This document shows, in pieces, positions 32,307 to 39,288 of a DNA stretch of 52,387 nucleotides; positions within the stretch are counted from its first letter, which is position 1, and the number at the start of each line of letters is the position of its first letter. A program made the position numbers and the translations under genes. Origin of the DNA: SVQP01 sp045594705 (lineage in GTDB: Bacteria; Bacillota; Clostridia; Oscillospirales; CAG-272). The DNA lies in contig JAZNZB010000085.1 of the NCBI GenBank assembly GCA_045594705.1, positions 1 through 52,387 of the forward strand, written 5' to 3'. Under the pieces are notes generated by a model. It had not been told where the DNA came from and made no database searches. It saw only the letters and a list, made by a program, of their open reading frames with translations.

Positions 32307-34287
32307 GTTTGTCTCCTCCTTGGATTCTCTTGATCTGATCGCGCAGATATGCTGCCTTTTCAAATTCCAGCTTGGCTGCTGCCTGACGCATCTCTGTCGT
32401 CAGCTCGGCGATCAGCTTATCCTTTTGCTTGGCAGGCATTTTGCCCTTGGCAGCCTGCTCAGCTCTCGAGCCCTGCTTGCCGCCCGTGGGAGACGCCATG
32501 TCGATGACGTCGCGGATATCCTTAACCACCGTGCGCGGCACGATGCCGTTGGCGCGGTTGAATGCGTCCTGCTTTGCGCGACGTCGCGCAGTCTCGGTAA
32601 TGGCTCTTTGCATTGAGCCGGTGATCGTATCACCGTACATGATGACCTTACCCGACGCGTTACGTGCAGCACGGCCGATGGTCTGGATCAGCGAGGTCTC
32701 ACCGCGCAAAAAGCCTTCCTTGTCCGCGTCAAGAATGGCCACCAGCGACACCTCGGGCAAATCAAGCCCCTCGCGCAAAAGGTTGATGCCAACCAAAACG
32801 TCAAAGACGCCCATACGCAGATCGCGGATGATCTCCATGCGCTCCATGGTCTCCACGTTGAAGTGGATATAGCGCACGCGCACGCCGTTCTGTTCCAGGT
32901 AATCGGTCAGATCCTCTGCCATTTTCTTGGTCAGCGTGGTCACCAGCACTCTCTCGCTCTTGGCCACACGCTCGCGGATCTCACCAAGCAGGTCGTCCAC
33001 CTGTCCCTCGATGGGGCGCACCTCGACCTCGGGGTCAAGCAGACCCGTGGGTCTGATCAACTGCTCTGCCACCTGCTCGGCATGCTCCTTTTCAAAGGGT
33101 CCGGGCGTTGCGCTGACAAAGATCGCCTGATTGATCTTGTCCTCAAATTCTTCGAAATACAAGGGTCTGTTGTCGTATGCAGAGGGCAGACGGAAGCCGA
33201 AGTCCACCAGATTTTTCTTTCTTGCGGTATCGCCGCCGCTCATGCCGCGCACCTGCGGCACGGCTACGTGCGACTCGTCGATAAACAGGATATAGTCGTC
33301 CGGGAAATAGTCCAGCAGCGTATAAGGAGTCGAGCCCGGTTCTCTGCCCGCAAGCACGCGGGAGTAGTTTTCCACACCCGAGCAAAAGCCCACCTCGCGC
33401 AGCATTTCCAGGTCATACTTGGTGCGCTCGGTAATGCGCTGTGCCTCGATCAGCTTGCCCTCGGATTCAAACCACGCTGCCCTGTCCACCATCTCGCGGC
33501 GGATCTCCTCCAACGCGGCATCGCGCTTTTCGTCGGATACGGCATAGTGCGTCGCGGGGAAAATGACGGCGTAGGAAAGCAGGCGCACAAGCTCGCCCGT
33601 GACGGGATTGATGACCGAGATGCGGTCGATCTCATCGTCGAAAAATTCAATGCGCAAAAGCTTATCCGATACGTTTGCAGTCATGATCTCCAAGGTATCT
33701 CCACGCACGCGGAAGCTGTTACGCACGGGATTTAAGTCGTTGCGCGAATAGCTGATGGCCACCAGACGGCGGATCAGCTGGTCACGGTCCATCAGCATGC
33801 CCGGGCGCAACGAGATCTGCAGCGTCTGGTACTCCACGGGGTCACCGAGGGTATAGATGCAGGAGACCGACGCCACGATGATGACGTCACGGCGCTCAAA
33901 GAGCGAAGAGGTCGCGCTGTGGCGCAGACGGTCGATCTCGTCGTTGACAAGCGCATCCTTTTCAATATACATATCCTTGCCCGGGATATAGGCCTCGGGC
34001 TGGTAATAATCGTAGTACGACACAAAGAATTCCACCGCATTCTCGGGGAAAAATTCGCGCATTTCGGTGCAGACCTGCGCCGCAAGCGTTTTGTTGGGCT
34101 CCAGGATCAGCACGGGGCGGTTGCATTTTTCGATAATATTGGCCATGGTAAAGGTCTTACCCGAGCCGGTCACACCCAAAAGCGTCTGATAGCGTGCGCC
34201 GTTTTCAAGACCCTCCACCAGCTGCTCGATCGCCTGCGGCTGGTCACCCATGGGCTCAAACGGGCTGACTAATTTGAACTTATCCAT
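32293..34287 (-). CDS. uvrB: Excinuclease ABC subunit B
   Basis: A 664-residue UvrB helicase-like repair protein. It has Walker A GVTGSGKTFTMAN, the beta-hairpin region (YYDYYQPEAYIPGKDMYIEK), DESH-type motif II (FIDESHV), motif VI (QTIGRAARN) and a C-terminal UVR domain (LTTEMRQAAAKLEFEKAAYL) that binds UvrC. ATG at 34287, GGGAGGAG upstream. No LexA-like palindrome (GAAC-N4-GTTC) is seen near the promoter. Confidence 0.98.
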   Translation of the reverse strand: MDKFKLVSPFEPMGDQPQAIEQLVEGLENGARYQTLLGVTGSGKTFTMANIIEKCNRPVLILEPNKTLAAQVCTEMREFFPENAVEFFVSYYDYYQPEAYIPGKDMYIEKDALVNDEIDRLRHSATSSLFERRDVIIVASVSCIYTLGDPVEYQTLQISLRPGMLMDRDQLIRRLVAISYSRNDLNPVRNSFRVRGDTLEIMTANVSDKLLRIEFFDDEIDRISVINPVTGELVRLLSYAVIFPATHYAVSDEKRDAALEEIRREMVDRAAWFESEGKLIEAQRITERTKYDLEMLREVGFCSGVENYSRVLAGREPGSTPYTLLDYFPDDYILFIDESHVAVPQVRGMSGGDTARKKNLVDFGFRLPSAYDNRPLYFEEFEDKINQAIFVSATPGPFEKEHAEQVAEQLIRPTGLLDPEVEVRPIEGQVDDLLGEIRERVAKSERVLVTTLTKKMAEDLTDYLEQNGVRVRYIHFNVETMERMEIIRDLRMGVFDVLVGINLLREGLDLPEVSLVAILDADKEGFLRGETSLIQTIGRAARNASGKVIMYGDTITGSMQRAITETARRRAKQDAFNRANGIVPRTVVKDIRDVIDMASPTGGKQGSRAEQAAKGKMPAKQKDKLIAELTTEMRQAAAKLEFEKAAYLRDQIKRIQGGDKHETE

Positions 34288-34327
34288 GCTTCTCCTCCCT
34301 TCGCACGTCATAGTATGTCAATTTAAT

Positions 34328-34356
34328 AGTATACCACGAAATCAAAAAAATGTAAA
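34328..34356 (-). promoter_or_regulatory. Promoter of the uvrB operon
   Basis: Minus strand TTTACA (34351-34356), 17 nt, TATACT (34328-34333). Promoter and leader closely match those of the gene at 34402-35190. Confidence 0.8.
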
Positions 34357-34373
34357 GATAAAAGATAAAAAAA

Positions 34374-34395
34374 TACGGAGCATAGCCGCTCCGCA
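34374..34395 (-). terminator. Terminator of the 262-aa membrane protein gene
   Basis: GCGGAGC / GCTCCGT stem with a 6-nt loop between A and T runs, directly after the stop at 34402 and just upstream of the uvrB promoter. Confidence 0.8.
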
Positions 34396-34401
34396 TTTTT
34401 A

Positions 34402-35190
34402 TCAACCGAACCCCATGAACTTCTTAGCCACAAGCTTTCCATTGTAGTAAAGCCTCATATTCACGTAGCCCATTCGCGCTTCAATGAGAATTCTTTTTCC
34501 ATTCTCGGTTCTGATTCTTTTGCTCAATAAATACTTATATCCGCCAAGACCGATATACCGATCAACCACTTTGCCGTTGATCACAAGCGAGTACATCCCG
34601 ATACGAGAGCATACCCGGATCACGTTTCCGTCCGCAACGTATTCCATTCTGACCCTTCCGACGTCTGCCGTGTGAGGATCTGTTTTGGCAACTTTTATGG
34701 AAAAGATCAACCATAATACGATAATCAAACCGCACAATATCAGAATCGGGTGAACAATCATTCCCGCGATCTGATTATTCTGATTGGTTTTTACGTAGTC
34801 GGAAAGACTCAGCAGCGTTGTTTTCCCGTGACTCATTTCCATAATTTCAAAGTCACAATCATAACGGCTGCTCGGACCGTAATACACTCGGATCTTATCG
34901 AATCTCTTCAGGCTGTCAAGTGCCTCCTTGTCCAACCTTATGTCCGCTATTGTGCTGATCTCAAACGGCCTTTCGTATTCTTCAAAATACACGATGTATC
35001 TGGCATCACTTTTGTAACCCCGAATCCTTTCATATCTGCAAAAGGAAAGCTCTGCATAAGACAGATCATCGTATGATACGTCAAATTCCGGGTAAAGAGA
35101 TATACTGTTAAAAAGCAGAAATGAAAATAAGCCCGTAAAAGCCAATGCAAATACAAGAAACACACAGAGCATAAACACATATCTGTCCAT
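34402..35190 (-). CDS. Two-helix membrane protein (hypothetical)
   Basis: A 262-residue protein. One membrane helix lies at the N-terminus (about 5-30), then an exported segment of about 110 residues (to about 145), a second helix (about 147-168, GMIVHPILILCGLIIVLWLI) and a cytoplasmic beta-rich tail (about 175-262) with YSLVINGKVVDRYIG and LYYNGKLVAKKF, which look like two related strand-turn-strand repeats. I do not recognise the family. Its promoter, leader and first codons (ATGGAC) closely resemble those of uvrB. Confidence 0.78.
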   Translation of the reverse strand: MDRYVFMLCVFLVFALAFTGLFSFLLFNSISLYPEFDVSYDDLSYAELSFCRYERIRGYKSDARYIVYFEEYERPFEISTIADIRLDKEALDSLKRFDKIRVYYGPSSRYDCDFEIMEMSHGKTTLLSLSDYVKTNQNNQIAGMIVHPILILCGLIIVLWLIFSIKVAKTDPHTADVGRVRMEYVADGNVIRVCSRIGMYSLVINGKVVDRYIGLGGYKYLLSKRIRTENGKRILIEARMGYVNMRLYYNGKLVAKKFMGFG

Positions 35191-35230
35191 GCTTCTCCTC
35201 CCTTCGCGCGTCATTATACATCCATTTAAC

Positions 35231-35259
35231 AGTTTAACACATTTTTTAAAAAAAGTAAA
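35231..35259 (-). promoter_or_regulatory. Promoter of the 262-aa membrane protein gene
   Basis: Minus strand TTTACT (35254-35259), 17 nt, TAAACT (35231-35236); weaker -10 than its uvrB counterpart. Confidence 0.6.
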
Positions 35260-35336
35260 TAGCGAGAGAAAAAAAGCAACGGCAAATTGCGGGGGCGACT
35301 GAACGAATTGCTCGCATGATCATCGGTCTTGCGACC

Positions 35337-35478
35337 CGTCCGTCGGTAGGGGTCGGCGCCTCGACGACCTCTTTTGCATCAACAACCTTTGTCCGAACAG
35401 ACATAACGTGTCTTCACATAAAAACTCAACTTTGACCCGGCAAGGGCGTCGAAGGCGCCGCCCCCTACCGACGGACGG
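35337..35478. repeat. GTAGGGG inverted-repeat element
   Basis: Arms of about 30 bp (35337-35366 and 35447-35478, starting CGTCCGTCGGTAGGGG) enclose 80 bp without coding potential. The left arm shares CCGTCCGTCGGTAGGGG with the element at 28.8 kb. Confidence 0.75.
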
Positions 35479-35535
35479 ATTACTCAATCAAAGGCAAAGC
35501 CACACGTGCGGGGTTCTGAGTCGGGAAAGTACATC

Positions 35536-35576
35536 AAAACAAAGAGAGGGTGCTACTGCACCCCTCTCTTTGTTTT
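35536..35576. terminator. Terminator attached to the truncated tRNA copy
   Basis: AAAACAAAGAGAGGG / CCCTCTCTTTGTTTT with a loop of about 11 nt. It abuts the CCA end of the tRNA remnant exactly as the terminator at 35712-35753 abuts the real tRNA. Confidence 0.8.
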
Positions 35577-35602
35577 GGTGGGCTATCAGGGACTTAGAAC
35601 CC
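35576..35602 (-). pseudogene. Truncated tRNA 3' end (copy of the CAU tRNA)
   Basis: It reproduces the acceptor 3' strand, discriminator, CCA and part of the T arm of the tRNA at 35753-35829, with one inserted base at about 35596. The remaining two thirds of the tRNA are absent, so it cannot be functional. Confidence 0.8.
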
Positions 35603-35711
35603 ATATTTGCGCCTATACTTTGGTTTATTTTTACACTCAACCTGCGCAAATCTGCATATCGCGTCGCTCTGCGACGCTTATGCGGGGGTTCTTCGTCTGT
35701 TTACTCCAAGC

Positions 35712-35753
35712 AAAAAAGGATACGGAATACTTGCGTATTCCGTATCCTTTTTT
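35712..35753. terminator. Terminator of the CAU tRNA gene
   Basis: AAAAAAGGATACGGAATAC / GTATTCCGTATCCTTTTTT, a perfect 19-bp stem with a 4-nt loop; bidirectional. Confidence 0.9.
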
Positions 35754-35829
35754 GGTGGGCTATCAGGGACTTGAACCCCGGACCAACCGGTTATGAGCCG
35801 GTAGCTCTGACCAACTGAGCTAATAGCCC
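35753..35829 (-). tRNA. tRNA with CAU anticodon (elongator Met, or Ile2)
   Basis: A 77-nt cloverleaf with encoded CCA. Acceptor GGGCTAT/ATAGCCC, D arm GCTC/GAGC, anticodon stem ACCGG/CCGGT with loop CTCATAA, T arm GGGGTTCAAGTCCC. CAU can be methionine or lysidine-modified isoleucine; the sequence alone does not decide. A consensus promoter precedes it and a strong terminator follows. Confidence 0.92.
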
Positions 35830-35845
35830 GTCAAACGACCTATAT

Positions 35846-35874
35846 ATTATACTTGTTTTCTTTTGGCTTGTCAA
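35846..35874 (-). promoter_or_regulatory. Consensus promoter of the CAU tRNA
   Basis: Minus strand TTGACA (35869-35874), 17 nt, TATAAT (35846-35851). Confidence 0.92.
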
Positions 35875-35914
35875 GAGCATAATTGAAAATATTCTCTTTT
35901 CGCGCAAAACCACT

Positions 35915-35942
35915 GCAGCCCCCGCCCTTTGGCGGAGGCTGC
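35915..35942. terminator. Hairpin after the ComEC-like hydrolase gene
   Basis: GCAGCC-CCGCC / GGCGG-GGCTGC stem with a 4-nt loop; the T run is better on the plus strand, so it may be only a weak terminator for the minus-strand gene. Confidence 0.55.
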
Positions 35943-35954
35943 TTTTCTAATTCA

Positions 35955-37037
35955 TCACGGAACTCTTGTAAACTCTGCGCCGTTGCTGACAAACACGATG
36001 GTGCCCTCAAGGTCTGTGCGATATACCTGCATCTCTCGCTCGGCATATCTGTCCAGCACGGGCTGGTTGGGATGGCCGTACTTATTGCCCGTACCGCAGG
36101 AAATGACCGCGATCTCTGCGTCAATGGCATCCAGAAATTCGTCACAGGACGAGGAGGACGAGCCGTGGTGACCCGATTTGAGAATGTCGCAATCCAATGC
36201 GCTCGAGCCGTACTTAGCAACGATCTCCTTTTCCGAAACGCTCTCGGCGTCTCCCGTCAGGAGCATAGAGGTAGAGCCATAGGTCACCTTGGTGACAAGA
36301 CTCCAGTCGTTGAGGTCGTTATAATCCTTGGAATTGGGAGCTAAGAACAAAAATTCCAGCTCACCAAGGCTGAAGGTGCTGCCGCTCGTGGCATAGCTGA
36401 CCGCCGTACCCTGCTCCTCGGCACCCTCCATCATGCGGGTATAGTCACCCGTAGCCACAAAGGTATCGGTATCCACCTCGGAATTGGGCATGATCAGATT
36501 GAGCACCTCGAATTCTTCAAAGATCATATCCATGCTGCCGATATGGTCCTCGTGCGGGTGGGTGGCGATCACGCAATTCAGCGTAGTCACGCCAAGATCG
36601 TCCAGATACCCCTCCAGCGCGTCCTCGCAGTCGTTGTCTCCCGCGTCAACCAGCACATTGCCCGCAGGTGCCATGATCAGAATGCTGTCCGATTGTCCAA
36701 CGTCAAAGAAATACACCCGGATCTCTCCGTCCAGCGCAACTCTTTCGGGCTTTGGCAAAAGATCGACCACAAAATCCACAAAATCGTTATATTTATCTAC
36801 AAACACCTCGTCCACAAGGTCGTTTGGCAGGATCTTATCCAAAGCCTTTTCCACACCCTTGCCGACAAAGCCATCCAAAAAATCCTCAACCGTATTTGCG
36901 GGAATGACGCCCGACATGGCAAGCACCACCACGGTGGTAAACAGGACTGCCAGAACTGCCAGCATGATCAGACAAACGCGCAACGCCTTTGGCATCTTCT
37001 TTCCCTTTTTCTTTTTTCTCTTCTTACTCTGTGCCAT
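35955..37037 (-). CDS. Membrane-anchored ComEC-like metallo-beta-lactamase-fold hydrolase
   Basis: A 360-residue protein with a very basic N-terminus (QSKKRKKKKGKKMPK), one membrane helix (about 20-42) and an exported metallo-beta-lactamase fold from about residue 115. It begins with YFFDVGQSDSILI, has the metal-binding HPHEDHIGSM, then LLTGDAE and SGHHGSSSSS. This matches the hydrolase domain of ComEC, but the channel-forming competence domain is absent. Stand-alone versions may degrade extracellular nucleic acid; that is inference. ATG at 37037 with AAGGAGG. Confidence 0.88.
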   Translation of the reverse strand: MAQSKKRKKKKGKKMPKALRVCLIMLAVLAVLFTTVVVLAMSGVIPANTVEDFLDGFVGKGVEKALDKILPNDLVDEVFVDKYNDFVDFVVDLLPKPERVALDGEIRVYFFDVGQSDSILIMAPAGNVLVDAGDNDCEDALEGYLDDLGVTTLNCVIATHPHEDHIGSMDMIFEEFEVLNLIMPNSEVDTDTFVATGDYTRMMEGAEEQGTAVSYATSGSTFSLGELEFLFLAPNSKDYNDLNDWSLVTKVTYGSTSMLLTGDAESVSEKEIVAKYGSSALDCDILKSGHHGSSSSSCDEFLDAIDAEIAVISCGTGNKYGHPNQPVLDRYAEREMQVYRTDLEGTIVFVSNGAEFTRVP

Positions 37038-37076
37038 GTACAGCCTCCTTTTCGGGTAAAATTCCATCCTTTGTAT

Positions 37077-37106
37077 ATTATAGCATATTTCCCACGGTTT
37101 TGACAA
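37077..37106 (-). promoter_or_regulatory. Promoter of the ComEC-like gene
   Basis: Minus strand TTGTCA (37101-37106), 18 nt, TATAAT (37077-37082), with an extended -10 (TGC). Confidence 0.7.
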
Positions 37107-37148
37107 GAATTTTGTGTTTTTTTGTAAAAAATAAAATGTGAAAAAGGA

Positions 37149-37177
37149 TTGACAAGCATTCTCAATTGTGGTATAAT
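37149..37177 (+). promoter_or_regulatory. Consensus promoter of rpsF-ssb-rpsR
   Basis: TTGACA (37149-37154), 17 nt, TATAAT (37172-37177). Confidence 0.93.
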
Positions 37178-37188
37178 GTATCTTCGGT

Positions 37189-37248
37189 ACGGACTGCGAC
37201 GCGGTCCGTCTCTCTACCGCGCATAAATAATTCGAAGAGGTGCGCGGT
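37189..37248 (+). promoter_or_regulatory. Structured leader, probable S6:S18 autoregulatory site
   Basis: Two stems lie in the 5' UTR of rpsF: ACGGAC/GTCCGT (37189-37209) and ACCGCGC/GCGCGGT (37216-37248) with a 19-nt loop. S6:S18 complexes are known to repress this operon by binding a leader stem with conserved CCG and GGU elements. The second stem carries both, so it is a good candidate; not folded by computer. Confidence 0.5.
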
Positions 37249-37279
37249 CGTAATAAAGTCCATAGGGAGGTAAAAACAC

Positions 37280-37666
37280 ATGGAAAAGGTACTCAATTCT
37301 TATGAAAGTCTGTTCATCGTTGACGTGACCAACGGTGAGGAAGCAACCAATGCTACCGTGAACAAGTTCACTTCTTTGATTGCTGAGAACGGCACTATCA
37401 TTGAGGTTGCACAGTGGGGCAAGCGCCGCCTGGCATATCCCATCAATGACATGCCCGAGGGCTACTACGTAGTCGTGACCTTCAAGGCTGCAGGTAACTT
37501 CCTTGCAGAGCTCGACCGTCTGTTCCAGATCGACGAGAACGTAATGCGTTCTCTGACCATCAAGCTGGACTTCGAGCCCACCGCTAAGGCAGCTGTCGTT
37601 GAAGAAGCTGTTGAAGAAGTTGCAGTTGTAGAAGAAGTTGCCGAAGTAGCAGCTGACGCTGAGTAA
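37280..37666 (+). CDS. rpsF: 30S ribosomal protein S6
   Basis: A 128-residue S6 with the ferredoxin-like core (YESLFIVDV, WGKRRLAYPINDMPEGYYVV, IDENVMRSLTIKL). An acidic, repetitive tail follows (about 105-128, rich in Val, Glu and Ala), longer than the usual ~95-100 residues. S6 binds S18 on the platform of the 30S subunit. First gene of the classic rpsF-ssb-rpsR operon. AGGGAGG precedes the ATG. Confidence 0.98.
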   Translation: MEKVLNSYESLFIVDVTNGEEATNATVNKFTSLIAENGTIIEVAQWGKRRLAYPINDMPEGYYVVVTFKAAGNFLAELDRLFQIDENVMRSLTIKLDFEPTAKAAVVEEAVEEVAVVEEVAEVAADAE

Positions 37667-37689
37667 TCAGACAAAAGAGGTCAAACAGC

Positions 37690-38157
37690 ATGGCAAATTT
37701 TAATCTGAACAAAGTCATCCTCGGCGGTAGACTGACCGCTGATCCTGAACTGAAGCAGACACAGAGCGGCATTGCCGTCGTAACGTTCCGTATGGCAGTC
37801 AATCGCAGATTCGCTTCCCGTGACTCCGCGTCCGGTCAGCAGCCTGAGGTCGATTTCTTTACCGTTACCGCTTGGCGCTCCACTGCTGAGTTTGTCAACC
37901 GTTTCTTCAAGAAGGGTTCTTCTATCTGCGTGATCGGCTCTATCCAGAACAGATCCTGGACCGACCAGCAGGGTCAGAAGCGCTACATGACCGACATTGT
38001 CGCTGAAGAGGTCCAGTTCGTGGACAGCCGCAGCGAAAGCCCCGCACAGTCCGGCTCTTATGCACCCGATGCTTACGGTGCACCCGCTTACTCCTCTCCC
38101 GCAGGCTCTGCGCCCAAGTTTGAGGAGATCAAAACAGACGACGATCTGCCCTTCTAA
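37690..38157 (+). CDS. ssb: Single-stranded DNA-binding protein
   Basis: A 155-residue SSB. The N-terminal OB fold (about 1-110) begins NLNKVILGGRLTADPELK and includes DFFTVTAWRSTAEFV. A Ser/Pro/Tyr/Ala-rich linker follows and then the conserved acidic tip DDDLPF, which recruits repair and replication partners. Between rpsF and rpsR, as in most Firmicutes. Spacing to rpsF is 23 nt. Confidence 0.98.
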   Translation: MANFNLNKVILGGRLTADPELKQTQSGIAVVTFRMAVNRRFASRDSASGQQPEVDFFTVTAWRSTAEFVNRFFKKGSSICVIGSIQNRSWTDQQGQKRYMTDIVAEEVQFVDSRSESPAQSGSYAPDAYGAPAYSSPAGSAPKFEEIKTDDDLPF

Positions 38158-38196
38158 AGGCGATCGTTCCCAAATTCAAATAGGAGGATTCATAAG

Positions 38197-38445
38197 ATGA
38201 CTGAAAACGTTTCTCGTCCTGCGCGCCCCGTGGTTCGCAGAAGAAAGAAGGTTTGCATTTTCTGCGCCGATAAGGTTGCTTATATCGATTACAAGGATTC
38301 CGCTAAGCTCCGCAAGTTCATCAGCGAGCGCGGCAAGATCCTGCCCAGAAGAATGTCCGGCACCTGCGCTGTTCACCAGCGTGAGCTCAACACCGCTATC
38401 AAGCGTGCTCGCCAGGCTGCTCTTCTGCCCTACGTTTGCGACTAA
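38197..38445 (+). CDS. rpsR: 30S ribosomal protein S18
   Basis: An 82-residue S18 with KKVCIFCADK near residues 17-26, a further Cys in SGTCAVHQREL, and LNTAIKRARQAALLPYV. The CxxC pair and the later Cys suggest the zinc-binding (C+) variant. AGGAGG precedes the ATG; a terminator follows at 38466. Confidence 0.98.
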   Translation: MTENVSRPARPVVRRRKKVCIFCADKVAYIDYKDSAKLRKFISERGKILPRRMSGTCAVHQRELNTAIKRARQAALLPYVCD

Positions 38446-38465
38446 TTGCAGATTGCAAAGTAAAG

Positions 38466-38498
38466 AAAAACCGTTCGTTGAAAAACGAGCGGTTTTTT
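38466..38498 (+). terminator. Terminator of rpsF-ssb-rpsR
   Basis: AAAACCGTTCGTT / AACGAGCGGTTTT stem with a 4-nt loop and a long T run. Confidence 0.9.
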
Positions 38499-38591
38499 CT
38501 TTTTTACGGACCGTTCGCCGCTTGCGGCTTGACGCCGGTCCCTACAGCTTTGCAACTAATTGCAGTTTTCAAAAAAAGTTTCACAATTTAT

Positions 38592-38689
38592 CGCCCCGCC
38601 GTCATCCTCGAGCAAGCCCCTGTACCAAGATTCTTCGCTGCGCTCGAGAATGACAGGTACAGGGGCGCCGCGAAGGATCTTGCGGGGCG
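38592..38689. repeat. Interleaved inverted-repeat element
   Basis: Within an outer pair (CGCCCCGC/GCGGGGCG) the order is B-C-D-B'-C'-D', where B is GTCATCCTCGAGC, C is GCCCCTGTACC and D is AAGATTCTTCGC. Each primed block is the reverse complement (C' exact, B' and D' one mismatch each). No gene lies in 38499-38710; another short palindrome (GCCGCTTGCGGC) is at about 38516-38527. Confidence 0.8.
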
Positions 38690-38710
38690 TCCTCGGTTTC
38701 ATTTTCATAT

Positions 38711-38743
38711 AAAAAAGCTGTTGCCGAAGCAACAGCTTTTTTT
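38711..38743. terminator. Bidirectional terminator before the small lipoprotein gene
   Basis: AAAAAAGCTGTTGC / GCAACAGCTTTTTT with a 4-nt loop; terminates the minus-strand gene ending at 38761. Confidence 0.9.
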
Positions 38744-38760
38744 ATGTAGTAATATTGAAA

Positions 38761-39153
38761 TTACTTCTTGGTGTACTTCTGGTCGCCGATGTAAATGAAA
38801 TCGTCGCCCTTGCTGAACTCGTACTTGTTGGTGGAAGTAACAGTATCGCCATTTGCGTTGGTCTCAACGTCCTTGTCCCAAGTGAAGATGATCTGATCTT
38901 CTTCAATGGTGTAGGTGCCGTTGGTGGTGGTAGTAGTGGTCTTACCGCCAACAGTTGCTTCAACAGTCATTACAACATCCTTACCCTTGAACTCGTAGGT
39001 AGTGGTGTAAGAGCCCTTACCGAAGCCGAAGAAGCCGTCAGACTCGTAGGTAGCGGAATAAGTGCCGCTAATGGTGTTTCCGCAAGAAACGAGCATCACG
39101 CACATAACAACTGCTACAAGAGCAACTGCTACTACTCTGGTCATGGTTTTCAT
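38761..39153 (-). CDS. Small lipoprotein (130 aa)
   Basis: A 130-residue lipoprotein with signal peptide and lipobox LVSC (Cys about 24). The mature part is all-beta and very rich in Thr, Tyr, Gly and Lys, with short repeated strand motifs (SGTYSATYES, GSYTTTYEFKG, GTYTIEEDQI), like a lipocalin-type or DUF-type beta-barrel domain. Function unknown. The ATG is preceded by AAGGAG; it is monocistronic, with its own consensus promoter and terminator. Confidence 0.85.
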   Translation of the reverse strand: MKTMTRVVAVALVAVVMCVMLVSCGNTISGTYSATYESDGFFGFGKGSYTTTYEFKGKDVVMTVEATVGGKTTTTTTNGTYTIEEDQIIFTWDKDVETNANGDTVTSTNKYEFSKGDDFIYIGDQKYTKK

Positions 39154-39205
39154 AGTTGATATTTCTCCTTTTGATCGTGTTTTTGAGGATGTTCCCCATG
39201 TGAAC

Positions 39206-39234
39206 ATTATATCAGTTTATGTCACGTTTGTCAA
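39206..39234 (-). promoter_or_regulatory. Consensus promoter of the 130-aa lipoprotein gene
   Basis: Minus strand TTGACA (39229-39234), 17 nt, TATAAT (39206-39211). Confidence 0.92.
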
Positions 39235-39288
39235 TAGATTTTATGCTTTTTTCACCAAGAATTTTATTAAGAATTATTAAGAAATCCT

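Noticed and set aside
34285..34400. LexA/SOS box upstream of uvrB
   Set aside because: I looked for GAAC-N4-GTTC and similar palindromes between the promoter and the start codon and found none.
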